Of a stretch of DNA of 32,763 bases, positions 6,114 through 14,202 are shown piece by piece. Positions within the stretch are counted from its first letter, which is position 1. Every line of letters begins with the position of its first letter. The notes beneath the pieces were generated by a model. The model had not been told where the DNA came from. It did no database searches and saw nothing but the letters and a program-made list of their open reading frames with translations. The position numbers and the translations under genes are program-made. This stretch comes from an uncultured Eubacterium sp. (GTDB taxonomy: Bacteria > Bacillota > Clostridia > Oscillospirales > Acutalibacteraceae), in assembly GCA_944380545.1 (NCBI GenBank), contig CALWHV010000012.1, positions 1 to 32,763 on the forward strand, in the 5' to 3' direction.

Positions 6114-7514
6114 ATGCAAAGAAGTAAAAAAGCAAAGGTGCTCACATCCGTAGCGGCGGTTGCGCTGGCGGCGTCGATGATAATCGGCGGCGGCACATAC
6201 GCCTACTATCAGGATGTGTCGGAGGAAAAGGTAAACACCTTCAACGCCAATCAGGTAACTGTCGACCTTCAGGAAACCACGGGAGATGAATACAACATCA
6301 TCCCCGGCACTTCACAGAAAAAAGACCCCAAGGTAACCGTTAACAACACTGTTGACGCGTATGTGTTTGTTGAGGTAACGGACAACACGGACGGGCTTGT
6401 TGACTATGCGATAGAGGACGGCTGGACTGCTCTCGGCGACGCTTACCCCGGCGTATATTACCGCGAGGTAGCGGCGAACGCTGATGTTAAGGAATTCAAT
6501 GTTCTTAAGGACAACACCGTTTCCTACGACGCCGCGCTCACAAACGAGAATATGCTTGATGAAAACGGCGAGCTCAAGGACGGTCTTGAACTCACCTTTA
6601 AGGCATATGCTATCCAGGCAAAGCCGTTTGCCAATGCCGTTGAGGCGTGGAACGGCAAGGATATTCAGTTCGTTGCGGACGAGGAAAGCTTCAAGGCTGC
6701 GCTGGAAGCCGGAGGCGAGATTGTACTCACGGAGGACATAGAAATCGCCGACATACAGAAGGTAGCGGAGGGTGCGACTGTTACGCTTGATCTCAACGGC
6801 AAAACGATAACCGCTGCTGAAGACGCTGGGTACCTGCCCGCTCGCCCCATTGAAAATCACGGCACTTTGACCGTGACCGGCAACGGCACGATAGACACGA
6901 GCGCAGTGAACTGCAACGGCGCAATTCGCAACTACGGCGATTTGACCATTGAAAACGGCACTTTCATCGGCTGCGACAGCATAAAAGGCGCTGCTATCGA
7001 CACGCAGGACGGCGGCACGACCGTTATCCATGACGGCACTTATTACGGGTATATAGCGGTGATAACCCGCGAAGGCGGCAAGACCACGATAAACGGCGGA
7101 GACTTTATGGGAGTCAGCAACGACAACCCGCTGTATCCCAATGGATATTTTGCTTATGCAATCACAAGTGAAGGTGAAATGATCTTTAACGGCGGTTATG
7201 TTCACGGCTCGATGAACGGCGGCATATCCTGCGACAAGGGCATAATCACCATCAACGATGTTCGTGTTGAGCTGGAAGCGCCGTCTACCGCGGGCAGACA
7301 GACATATTGGCTTCTCGTTACAAACAAAGCTAATGATAGTAATATCGTTGTAAACGGCGGCACCTTCGAGCAAAAAAACGGCACAGACCGACTTATCGGC
7401 GGCTTCAGCGGCATGCCCTCGTGGGATGCAACGGAGGATCTTGCTGCCAACGGCTACACCATCAACGGCGGCACATTTATCCTCAACGGCGAAGAAGTAA
7501 CGATCGGCGAGTGA
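6114..7514 (+). CDS. TasA-like protein with long beta-helix C-terminus (paralogue 3)
   Basis: This 466-residue protein is the longest of the three. The signal peptide and TasA-like domain (to about residue 170) match paralogue 1 closely, and so does the linker up to KAALEAGGEIVL; after that the sequence is unique. The C-terminal 260 residues contain many beta-helix turns (TLTVTGNGTID, LTIENGTFIG, TTINGGDF, MIFNGGYVHG, IVVNGGTFE, YTINGGTFIL). It lacks the VAxGY/WYTVVPA ending of paralogues 1 and 2. AAAGGA precedes the start, and a strong terminator follows, so it closes the operon. Surface display through polymerised TasA domains is a reasonable inference; a bound glycan or protein is not identifiable. 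Confidence 0.85.
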   Translation: MQRSKKAKVLTSVAAVALAASMIIGGGTYAYYQDVSEEKVNTFNANQVTVDLQETTGDEYNIIPGTSQKKDPKVTVNNTVDAYVFVEVTDNTDGLVDYAIEDGWTALGDAYPGVYYREVAANADVKEFNVLKDNTVSYDAALTNENMLDENGELKDGLELTFKAYAIQAKPFANAVEAWNGKDIQFVADEESFKAALEAGGEIVLTEDIEIADIQKVAEGATVTLDLNGKTITAAEDAGYLPARPIENHGTLTVTGNGTIDTSAVNCNGAIRNYGDLTIENGTFIGCDSIKGAAIDTQDGGTTVIHDGTYYGYIAVITREGGKTTINGGDFMGVSNDNPLYPNGYFAYAITSEGEMIFNGGYVHGSMNGGISCDKGIITINDVRVELEAPSTAGRQTYWLLVTNKANDSNIVVNGGTFEQKNGTDRLIGGFSGMPSWDATEDLAANGYTINGGTFILNGEEVTIGE

Positions 7515-7542
7515 TAAAGCGAAAAGCGAACAGCGAATAAAT

Positions 7543-7579
7543 AAAAACGGCAAGTGCCATAAGGCGCTTGCCGTTTTTT
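7543..7579. terminator. Bidirectional terminator of the fibre operon and tRNA-Arg
   Basis: A 15-bp stem AAAACGGCAAGTGCC/GGCGCTTGCCGTTTT (one G-U) with loop ATAA. T6 follows on the plus strand and TTTTTATTT on the minus strand, so it can end both converging transcripts. Confidence 0.9.
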
Positions 7580-7655
7580 GGCGTCCCAGAGGGGATTCGA
7601 ACCTCCGACCTACCGCTTAGGAGGCGGTCGCTCTATCCAACTGAGCTACTGAGAC
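7579..7655 (-). tRNA. tRNA-Arg (anticodon CCU)
   Basis: The minus strand folds as a tRNA: acceptor GTCTCAG/CTGGGAC, D arm with AGTTGGA, anticodon stem ACCGC/GCGGT enclosing CTCCTAA (anticodon CCU, reading AGG), and T arm with GGTTCGAATCC. The 3' CCA is encoded (7581-7579). It has its own consensus promoter upstream. Confidence 0.97.
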
Positions 7656-7673
7656 AGATTTTTTACACACCAT

Positions 7674-7702
7674 ATTATATATTATAAGGGGCGGGTTGTC
7701 AA
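7674..7702 (-). promoter_or_regulatory. Promoter of tRNA-Arg
   Basis: Minus strand TTGACA (7702-7697), 17-base spacer, TATAAT (7679-7674), an exact consensus located 19 bases before the tRNA 5' end. Confidence 0.9.
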
Positions 7703-7739
7703 TTATAAAAAACGCAAAAATCCCAGAAACGGCGTTGAG

Positions 7740-8230
7740 CTGCTGCCGTGTATGCGTCTGTGAAAGGCATAAGCTCCGCGTAGGGTCCGCATCGGGGCCC
7801 CGAAAAGCGCGAGCCCCGGCAACCACGCGTAGGGGCTGCTATCAGCAGCCCGCATAACAACCCCTCAGTCAGCTTCGCTGACAGCTCCCCTTACACAGGG
7901 GAGCCTTGTGTTTTTGCCGAAAAAACGCTGCTTAGGCGGGCAATCGGGGGGTCCCCGAAAAGCGCAAGCTTTTTGGGGAGAGGAGAAATTCATACTTGGA
8001 GCGAGCAATCGCCGAAAGAACACTTCTTAGCGGTCCGCAGGTTGCGGACCCTACGCGGTATTTAGTAAAACAGCATTATTTTATTCGGCGGTTGCGAGCG
8101 GAATGGTATGAATTTCGACGAAGCAGCCCCTACGCGTGGTTTGGTAAAACAACACTGTTTTCAATCGGCGGTTGTAAGCGAAATGGTATGAGTTTCGCCG
8201 CCGCCGTTATGCAAGGAGAGCCGCGCTGTA
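7740..8230. repeat. Patch of palindromic intergenic repeats
   Basis: No gene is evident here. The stretch is built of short GC-rich palindromes: GTCAGCTTCGCTGAC and GCTCCCCTTACACAGGGGAGC (7867-7904), TCGGGGCCCCGA (7792-7803), and GGTCCGCAGGTTGCGGACC (8031-8049). Two diverged tandem units of about 75 bp (around 8085-8120 and 8163-8198) share GGCGGTTGYRAGCGRAATGG. The TAGGGTCCGC and TAGGGGCTGC phrases resemble small interspersed repeats common between genes in gut Clostridia (from memory). An 84-codon frame at 7996-8250 is composed of these repeats and is not a gene. Confidence 0.7.
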
Positions 8231-8250
8231 TTATATATTATAATATATAA

Positions 8251-8573
8251 TTATTATATACCTATTATATATATGAAAAATCGAAAAGTTTATTCAAAAT
8301 CGGTTCACGAATTTAAATCTATATATTGTTGTTTACACCGCTGCATTTGCCGCGAAACAACTATATATTGTTGCGTAAGGCCTAAAAATTTGAAAAAGTT
8401 ACAAAATTATTAAGGCGGAGTTTGCAAATTCTTTTAAATTGCCCAAAAATTTGCTTTAACGCTCTAAATCAATAAAAGCAAAAACCACAAGATGTAGCGA
8501 TGCTGCAAAGGTTACAGCGGTGTAACCTTTGACTTATTTGTGTAATCTGCACAAAATCACATATTTTCTCGGC
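8251..8573. other. AT-rich intergenic region upstream of the G5/3D gene
   Basis: No gene seen. It contains a direct repeat CTATATATTGTTG at 8319-8331 and 8361-8373, and a perfect palindrome at 8507-8530 that is listed separately. The rest is low-complexity AT-rich sequence. Confidence 0.6.
8507..8530. promoter_or_regulatory. Perfect 24-bp inverted repeat, candidate operator
   Basis: Arms AAAGGTTACA and TGTAACCTTT are exact complements around GCGG. There is no T-run, so it is not a terminator. Its centre is about 55 bp before the -35 box at 8574, a typical activator position. Confidence 0.5.
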
Positions 8574-8602
8574 TTGACACATTATGCAGAAATGACTATA
8601 AT
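8574..8602 (+). promoter_or_regulatory. Consensus promoter of the G5/3D gene
   Basis: TTGACA (8574-8579), 17 bases, TATAAT (8597-8602). Transcription would start near 8609, 178 bases before the start codon. Confidence 0.88.
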
Positions 8603-8608
8603 GCACAA

Positions 8609-8786
8609 GACTTGAGCAATACTAAAGGCAGAGCGGCGTGCGCCCCTCTTCGGCGCAGGCTCTGAAAGCGGGAGCTTTTCCCGGCGGCAGGGCGCCTTGG
8701 CGATGTGATTTTGCCAAATACAGGGTTTCTTCTGTCGGCTTCAGCAAGGCTGATATTATGGCTCAGTCGATTCAAAGGAGATTAAG
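8609..8786 (+). promoter_or_regulatory. Structured 5' leader of unknown class
   Basis: The 178-nt leader can fold into several hairpins: CAGAGC/GCTCTG enclosing a GC-rich loop, CGGGA/TCCCG, and TTGGC/GCCAA. It ends in AAAGGAG (8774-8780) before ATG. I found none of the conserved c-di-AMP, c-di-GMP or cobalamin riboswitch cores and no terminator stem, so the class and any ligand are unknown. Confidence 0.4.
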
Positions 8787-10010
8787 ATGATCAATGAAAC
8801 AGCAGCACCGTCGCTTAAACGCGCAGCAAGATTAGCGGCGGCAGCGGTAATCTCATTTGTGCTTATTTTCTGCATATTCGCAACAACCGCGTTTGCGGGT
8901 ATGGCGATGCAGTATGATGTTGTTATAGACGACAACGGCGCGCAGATGACGGTTGCCACAGAGGAAACGGAACCGATCGACATTCTCAGCGAAGCAAATC
9001 TTACCCTCGGCGAGCACGACAGGCTGGATATATCCGGCTTTACCGCGGGCGAGGGCGGCATAATCATTATAGACAGGCTGAATACCGTTAATATTGAGAG
9101 CGGCAGCGTTATCACGGAGTATCAGGTTTACGCCGACACCGTGGGCGAGGCGCTGGCGGAGATCGGGCTTGACGGTCAGAAGGCGCTTAATTATGAAGAC
9201 GGCGACGCCGTGCACGACGGCATGGTGGTAAGGGTGAGCGCGCCTGTTAAGGTAACCCTTTACGCCGATTCAAACACATATGAGCTCGGCGCGGCGGACG
9301 ACGCTACGGTAGAGGATGTGCTGGCGCTTGCCGGCGTTACCCTCGGGGCGGACGATTACACTGAGCCTCAGCTCGGCACCACCGTTGAGGACGGTATGCA
9401 GATAACGGTCATGAGGGTCACCACCGAAACACAGACCGTTACGGAGACGATAAAGCACTCCACCAAAACAAAAACGGATTCCTCTATGGAGATAGGCGAA
9501 TCAAGGATAGAGACCAAGGGCGAGGACGGCAGCCGCATCGTAACATACAAGATAACATATGTTAACGGCGAGGAGCAATCGCGCAAGGAGCTTTCCTCAA
9601 GCACCACCAAGAAGCCCGTTACGGAGATCAAGTATGTGGGCTCAAAGGCGGGCGATGTTAAGCCCAACGGCGTTCAGAGCAAAAACGGCTATTATCTTGG
9701 CCAGAAGATAACCGGCAAATACACGCACTACTGCGCCTGCTCTATCTGCTGCGGCAAAAACGACGGTATGACGGCTTCCGGCAAAAAGATCTACAACGGT
9801 ATGCCCAACCCGTACTATGTTGCCTGCAACTGGCTTCCGATGGGCTCCGTTATTCAGGTTGACGGCGTTAATTACACCGTTGTTGACCGCGGCGGCAGCG
9901 GCCTTTCCAAAAAGGGCAGGATAGATATCTACACGCCCGAGGGCCACGCTGAGTGCTACCGCAGAGGCACCGGCAAGTGCGAGATCGTTATCGTTCGCCT
10001 CGGCTGGTAA
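8787..10010 (+). CDS. Secreted wall protein with DUF348, G5 and 3D domains
   Basis: This 407-residue protein resembles YabE/Rpf-like wall enzymes. A membrane or signal segment lies at about 11-37. Two DUF348-type repeats follow (about 80-190, with VTLYADSNTYELG and VTLGADDYTEPQLGTTVEDG), then a G5-type domain (about 195-275, including ETKGEDGSRIVTYKITYVNG). The C-terminal 3D domain (about 305-407) contains MTASGKKIYNG, GSVIQVDG and VVDRGGSGLSKKGRIDIY with its conserved Asp residues, found in MltA-like lytic transglycosylases. Four Cys near HYCACSICCG may form disulfides or bind metal. Expected role: peptidoglycan remodelling. It has its own promoter, long leader and terminator, and so is a single-gene unit. 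Confidence 0.88.
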   Translation: MINETAAPSLKRAARLAAAAVISFVLIFCIFATTAFAGMAMQYDVVIDDNGAQMTVATEETEPIDILSEANLTLGEHDRLDISGFTAGEGGIIIIDRLNTVNIESGSVITEYQVYADTVGEALAEIGLDGQKALNYEDGDAVHDGMVVRVSAPVKVTLYADSNTYELGAADDATVEDVLALAGVTLGADDYTEPQLGTTVEDGMQITVMRVTTETQTVTETIKHSTKTKTDSSMEIGESRIETKGEDGSRIVTYKITYVNGEEQSRKELSSSTTKKPVTEIKYVGSKAGDVKPNGVQSKNGYYLGQKITGKYTHYCACSICCGKNDGMTASGKKIYNGMPNPYYVACNWLPMGSVIQVDGVNYTVVDRGGSGLSKKGRIDIYTPEGHAECYRRGTGKCEIVIVRLGW

Positions 10011-10096
10011 GCGCGCGGAAAAAGCAGAGCTTATGGCGTTTTGAACGCATAATTTTAAAAATCAAATATAAGTGAAGCTTTCACAGAGACAAAAAT

Positions 10097-10136
10097 GACG
10101 CTACGAATATTTATTCGCGGCGTCTTTTTGTTTTTT
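10097..10136 (+). terminator. Terminator of the G5/3D gene
   Basis: Stem GACGC/GCGTC extended by CGAATA/TATTCG after a 2x2 internal loop, followed by TTTTTGTTTTTT. Confidence 0.8.
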
Positions 10137-10301
10137 CGTTGACGCGGCGGCGCGGCTTGTGTAATATGAAGGGCTGCGGGCAAAAGCATAGCCGTGCCGG
10201 TGGCATACCGCTGCGCGCGGCATAGGATATATCGGCAGGATGCTTCGGCGCGCAATCAAGGGCGGCGCGGGGCGGCTCCGCCCGAAAAACGGGGGAATTT
10301 T

Positions 10302-11528
<1,227 letters not shown>

Positions 11529-11546
11529 TTTCTGCGGGGTGATAAT

Positions 11547-11840
11547 ATGGAATGGACTGTTGTGAGCGTGCTGGCGGTCATAGCGGGGCTTATCGTTACG
11601 GTGGCGCGCCCGCTTGCCAAAAACACCAGGGCGATGACCCGGCTCAGCGAGCGCATAAACCATCTTGTTTTCCGCCTTGAGCGCGAGGAAAACGCGCTGA
11701 ACGCCTTTAAGAGCAAGGCGGCGGAAAAGCACGAAAAGCTGTTTGAAAAGCTCGGCGAGCAGGAGGGTATGCTGATAAATCACGAGGGCAGGATATGCGC
11801 CCTTGAGAAAAGAGGGGAACAGAATGAAAAAATGGTTTAA
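11547..11840 (+). CDS. XhlA-like membrane-linked coiled-coil protein
   Basis: This 97-residue protein has a hydrophobic N-terminal helix (about 5-20, [16 protein letters not shown]) followed by a long charged helix with heptad-like Leu spacing (about 33-75, [17 protein letters not shown] to KLGEQEGML). The layout matches small phage lysis-module proteins such as XhlA/hemolysin family members. GGGGTGATA precedes the start. It lies 18 nt after the fibre gene and its end overlaps the holin gene by 17 nt, so it belongs to the lysis module. The specific family is inferred from size, topology and place. Confidence 0.65.
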   Translation: MEWTVVSVLAVIAGLIVTVARPLAKNTRAMTRLSERINHLVFRLEREENALNAFKSKAAEKHEKLFEKLGEQEGMLINHEGRICALEKRGEQNEKMV

Positions 11841-12072
11841 CGAAAACTTTTTGCCGTGGCTGCGCCCTGCCGCGCTGCGCGCGGTGCGGACGATGGCTCA
11901 GACGGCGATAGCCGCAATCGGCACCACGGCTATGACTCTGGGCGAGGTCAACTGGCTTATGGCTGCAAGCTCCGCGGGGCTTGCGGGCGTGCTTTCGCTT
12001 TTGACCTCCGTGGTGGATCTGCCGGAGCTTAAGGCTGCGAAAAGCGGCTCGGATAAGGAGGACGGCGTATGA
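11824..12072 (+). CDS. Phage holin (r1t/A118-like)
   Basis: This 82-residue protein has a Trp-rich amphipathic N-terminus ([15 protein letters not shown]), then two hydrophobic segments (about 22-40 and 45-63) separated by a short turn, and a charged tail ending [14 protein letters not shown]. Sequences such as [12 protein letters not shown] and [23 protein letters not shown] are typical of the r1t-type holin family, which forms membrane holes that release endolysin. The ATG at 11824 follows GAGGGGA and is preferred to 11803. The stop overlaps the start of the endolysin (ATGA), showing translational coupling. Confidence 0.85.
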   Translation: MKKWFNENFLPWLRPAALRAVRTMAQTAIAAIGTTAMTLGEVNWLMAASSAGLAGVLSLLTSVVDLPELKAAKSGSDKEDGV

Positions 12073-12938
12073 ATTACGATGAATTTGTGAAGGCGTATAA
12101 CGGCAAGGCAACAGATTATGACGGCGCGTACGGCGCGCAGTGCGTGGATCTTATCAAGCTGTATCTCGATAAGGTGTTCGGCATCAAGCCCGGCAGCTGG
12201 GGCAACGCAAAGTATTACTGGCTCAATTACGCCGAGCATAAGCCGCTTGTGGGGGCGTTCAGCAGGATAAGCAACACGCCGTCATTCGTGCCCAAGCGAG
12301 GCGATATAATGGTGTGGAACGGCGCAAAGGGCGGCGGCGCGGGGCATATAGCCATCTGCACCGGCGAGGGCAGCACCTCGGAATTTTATTCCTACGACCA
12401 AAACTGGAACGGCAAGGAGATGCACAGGGTAAAGCACGACTACGATGATGTTTACGGCGTGCTGCGCCCCAAGGACCAGAGCAAGGTCGCCGCCGCTTCA
12501 AAAAATGCGGGCGCGTATGTGCCCAGCGTCAAGTGGCAGAACGGCTCAACGGCTGAAAAGGTCTACGCCCGCTCCGATTTTAAGGAGGAGATAGGCAGCC
12601 TCTCCCCGCGCGAGGCGGCAAAGTGCTTCGGCAAAAAGGGCAGCGCCTACTGCGTGGAATATGATCTGGACGGCACGAGCGCCAGAAAGGTGGGCTTTGT
12701 TAAATACGCCGGCGGCGTCAAGAACGCGCCGACGAGCGGCAGAAGCTACAAGAACGGCTCCACACCCGAAACCGTGTTTGCGGACACGGATAAGCGGCAG
12801 AAGGTGGGCAGCCTGAATGTTAACGAGGCGTGCCTCTGCCCCACCAAAACAAAGGGTATGTTCCTTGTTATCTATAAGGTGGACGGCTCCTCCGCCTACA
12901 AATGCGGCTACACCGCCTACGACGGCGGTGTGGAATAA
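12069..12938 (+). CDS. CHAP-domain endolysin with two wall-binding repeats
   Basis: This 289-residue protein has an N-terminal CHAP domain (about 1-135) with catalytic Cys25 (AQCVDL) and His93 (GHIAIC), and RGDIMVW before it as usual. It hydrolyses peptidoglycan as an amidase or endopeptidase. The C-terminus holds two related modules of about 60 residues: [20 protein letters not shown] to KYAGGV and [20 protein letters not shown] to AYDGGV, each likely an SH3-like or related wall-binding unit. There is no signal peptide, so export relies on the overlapping holin. The start overlaps the holin stop by four bases. It is followed by a terminator, which closes the four-gene cassette. Confidence 0.92.
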   Translation: MNYDEFVKAYNGKATDYDGAYGAQCVDLIKLYLDKVFGIKPGSWGNAKYYWLNYAEHKPLVGAFSRISNTPSFVPKRGDIMVWNGAKGGGAGHIAICTGEGSTSEFYSYDQNWNGKEMHRVKHDYDDVYGVLRPKDQSKVAAASKNAGAYVPSVKWQNGSTAEKVYARSDFKEEIGSLSPREAAKCFGKKGSAYCVEYDLDGTSARKVGFVKYAGGVKNAPTSGRSYKNGSTPETVFADTDKRQKVGSLNVNEACLCPTKTKGMFLVIYKVDGSSAYKCGYTAYDGGVE

Positions 12939-13015
12939 ACGGCAAAGCGGGCGGCGGGTCGCCGCCCCTACGCGGGAATGTTAGTTCGTTTCCTTAAGCG
13001 GCGTTTAAAATGACG

Positions 13016-13049
13016 AAGCCCCGGCTCATTTACGAGTCGGGGCTTTTTT
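13016..13049 (+). terminator. Terminator of the lysis cassette
   Basis: Stem AAGCCCCGGCTC/GAGTCGGGGCTT (one G-U) with loop ATTTAC and a T6 run. Just before it a separate repeat-like palindrome GGGCGGCG/CGCCGCCC lies at 12949-12967. Confidence 0.88.
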
Positions 13050-13071
13050 AAAATCGCCGTTTACGGCTTAT

Positions 13072-13749
13072 TTATGCCAAATTTCGCGGGGGGGGGGTAG
13101 TATTATCCGGCTTATCGGAAAGGATTCCGTAGAGCATCACATTGATAAGCCTTGTGTAAAGGCCGAGCAGATCGTTGCACAGCTTTTGCGCGTGCGCCGT
13201 GTCTCCCGCGTGGAGCGCGTCCACAATCTTTGCCATATCGGTGAGGAACATATTGTCGTACACAAGCTTCATTACCTCAAGCAGCTCGGAATCGGAAATG
13301 TTCTTTTTAACATTTGCGGCGTGCAGTATCTCAAGCGTTTTGCCGGAAAGAGCCGCGTCAAATTCGGCGCGCAGCGGCCTGAAGCGCTTTTTGAACTCGT
13401 AATCGCGGCTGTTGAGTATAAGGCTGATCAGCACAAAATAATCCGTGTGCGCCACCCAATAGGATATGCGCGAGGCGTAGTAATTGCGCAGGTTCTCCTC
13501 AAGCGGGCGCTGAGGGCTTACGGCAACGGCTTCTATATCGGCGCAAACATCGTCTATAACATAGCTTGCGCACACCATAAGCAGATCGTCCTTTGAAGCA
13601 AAGTAGTGGTAAAACTTGCCCTTTGATATATTGTTGTCGCGGCAAAGCTCGTTTACGGAGATATCCGTGCTGTTGTGCTTTGCAAAAAGCCTTATCGCCG
13701 CGTCTTTTATCTGCTGGGTGCTTATCTTGTTTTTTTCTTCTCTTTTCAA
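13072..13749 (-). CDS. TetR-family transcriptional regulator
   Basis: This 225-residue protein has the TetR N-terminal HTH: IKDAAIRLFAKHNSTDISVNELCRDNNISKGKFYHYFASKDDLL (about 12-56 from the chosen start), with recognition helix ISKGKFYHYF. The C-terminal ligand-binding part is all-helical and unspecific. I place the start at the TTG at 13749 because GGAGGAG lies five bases upstream and the matching promoter lies within any longer frame; the ATG at 13833 would precede that promoter. The end of the gene includes a run of ten C on the coding strand (PPP), three codons before the stop tail RNLA. The target is not evident: neighbours are a phage-like cassette and a ClC gene. Confidence 0.9.
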   Translation of the reverse strand: MKREEKNKISTQQIKDAAIRLFAKHNSTDISVNELCRDNNISKGKFYHYFASKDDLLMVCASYVIDDVCADIEAVAVSPQRPLEENLRNYYASRISYWVAHTDYFVLISLILNSRDYEFKKRFRPLRAEFDAALSGKTLEILHAANVKKNISDSELLEVMKLVYDNMFLTDMAKIVDALHAGDTAHAQKLCNDLLGLYTRLINVMLYGILSDKPDNTTPPPRNLA

Positions 13750-13783
13750 TGGGGCTCCTCCGATAAAAAGTGGTATTAAGAAT

Positions 13784-13812
13784 AGTTTAACACAAATTTC
13801 CGATTTTTGCAA
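13784..13812 (-). promoter_or_regulatory. Promoter of the TetR gene
   Basis: Minus strand TTGCAA (13812-13807), 17 bases, TAAACT (13789-13784). It lies 35 bases before the TTG start and supports that start. Confidence 0.6.
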
Positions 13813-13980
13813 ATAAATTTCCTGTATTTGCATTTTACGGGCGTTTTTGCGGCTGCTTTACAGGCTGAAAAAGGACCGGCGGTCTGAAAATCCGCCCTGC
13901 GGTCTGTTTATATATGCCGTTGCAAAATGTTAATAAAACTTAAACTTTTAAGATATAGGTTAAAATTTGAGCAGCTTTTG

Positions 13981-14008
13981 TTGACAAAAATTTTTTATGT
14001 GGTAAAAT
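13981..14008 (+). promoter_or_regulatory. Promoter of a candidate small RNA
   Basis: TTGACA (13981-13986), 16 bases, TAAAAT (14003-14008). No coding frame with a ribosome binding site follows on this strand before the terminator at 14150-14198. Confidence 0.75.
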
Positions 14009-14014
14009 GAGAAT

Positions 14015-14198
14015 TGCAAGGCGGTCTGTTTTCTCGCAATCCGTTAGCAGATAAAAATAAAATAAATTACTCCAACCTTTTGCCGCCTTGCTTTTCAGCT
14101 TTCCTCAATATCCGCTTTGCCGGATTTTGTTTTCATACCTCACACATGGGCCGCGGCGCGTTTACTGTTTTGTGCGCCGCGGCTCGTGTGTTTTTTTT
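14015..14198 (+). ncRNA. Candidate small RNA of about 180 nt
   Basis: The stretch runs from a promoter to an intrinsic terminator without a credible gene. GCAAGGCGG near the 5' end pairs with CCGCCTTGC (14084-14092), closing a domain of about 75 nt whose interior has an A-rich single-stranded segment (GATAAAAATAAAATAAATTA). A small hairpin ATCCG/CGGAT followed by TTTTGTTTT comes next and could be an early termination point. A long GC hairpin with T8 ends the unit. I do not match it to 6S, tmRNA, SRP or RNase P RNA. It converges on the ClC gene, whose stop is at 14203, and so could overlap its mRNA 3' end. Confidence 0.55.
14150..14198 (+). terminator. Terminator of the candidate small RNA
   Basis: Ten-bp stem GCCGCGGCGC/GCGCCGCGGC, extended by CACAC/GTGTG beyond a small internal loop, followed by T8 (14191-14198). 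The minus strand has no T-run after the hairpin, so it works mainly for the plus strand. Confidence 0.8.
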
Positions 14199-14202
14199 GC
14201 GC

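Noticed and set aside
6312..7553. Long open frame (413 codons) on the minus strand
   Set aside because: It is a shadow of the beta-helix gene on the plus strand, without a start signal; codon bias and domain evidence are on the plus strand.
7996..8250. 84-codon open frame on the plus strand
   Set aside because: It consists of repeated palindromic intergenic units, has no ribosome binding site and no protein-like composition.
8609..8786. c-di-AMP (ydaO) riboswitch upstream of the G5/3D gene
   Set aside because: Gene context fits, but the conserved core segments of that class are not found in the leader; left as an unclassified leader.
10194..10301. N-terminal extension of the collagen-like protein
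   Set aside because: Composition is noncoding and the ribosome binding site is at the ATG 10302.
13750..13833. Upstream ATG start of the TetR gene
   Set aside because: The extension crosses the promoter, and a good ribosome binding site points to the TTG at 13749.
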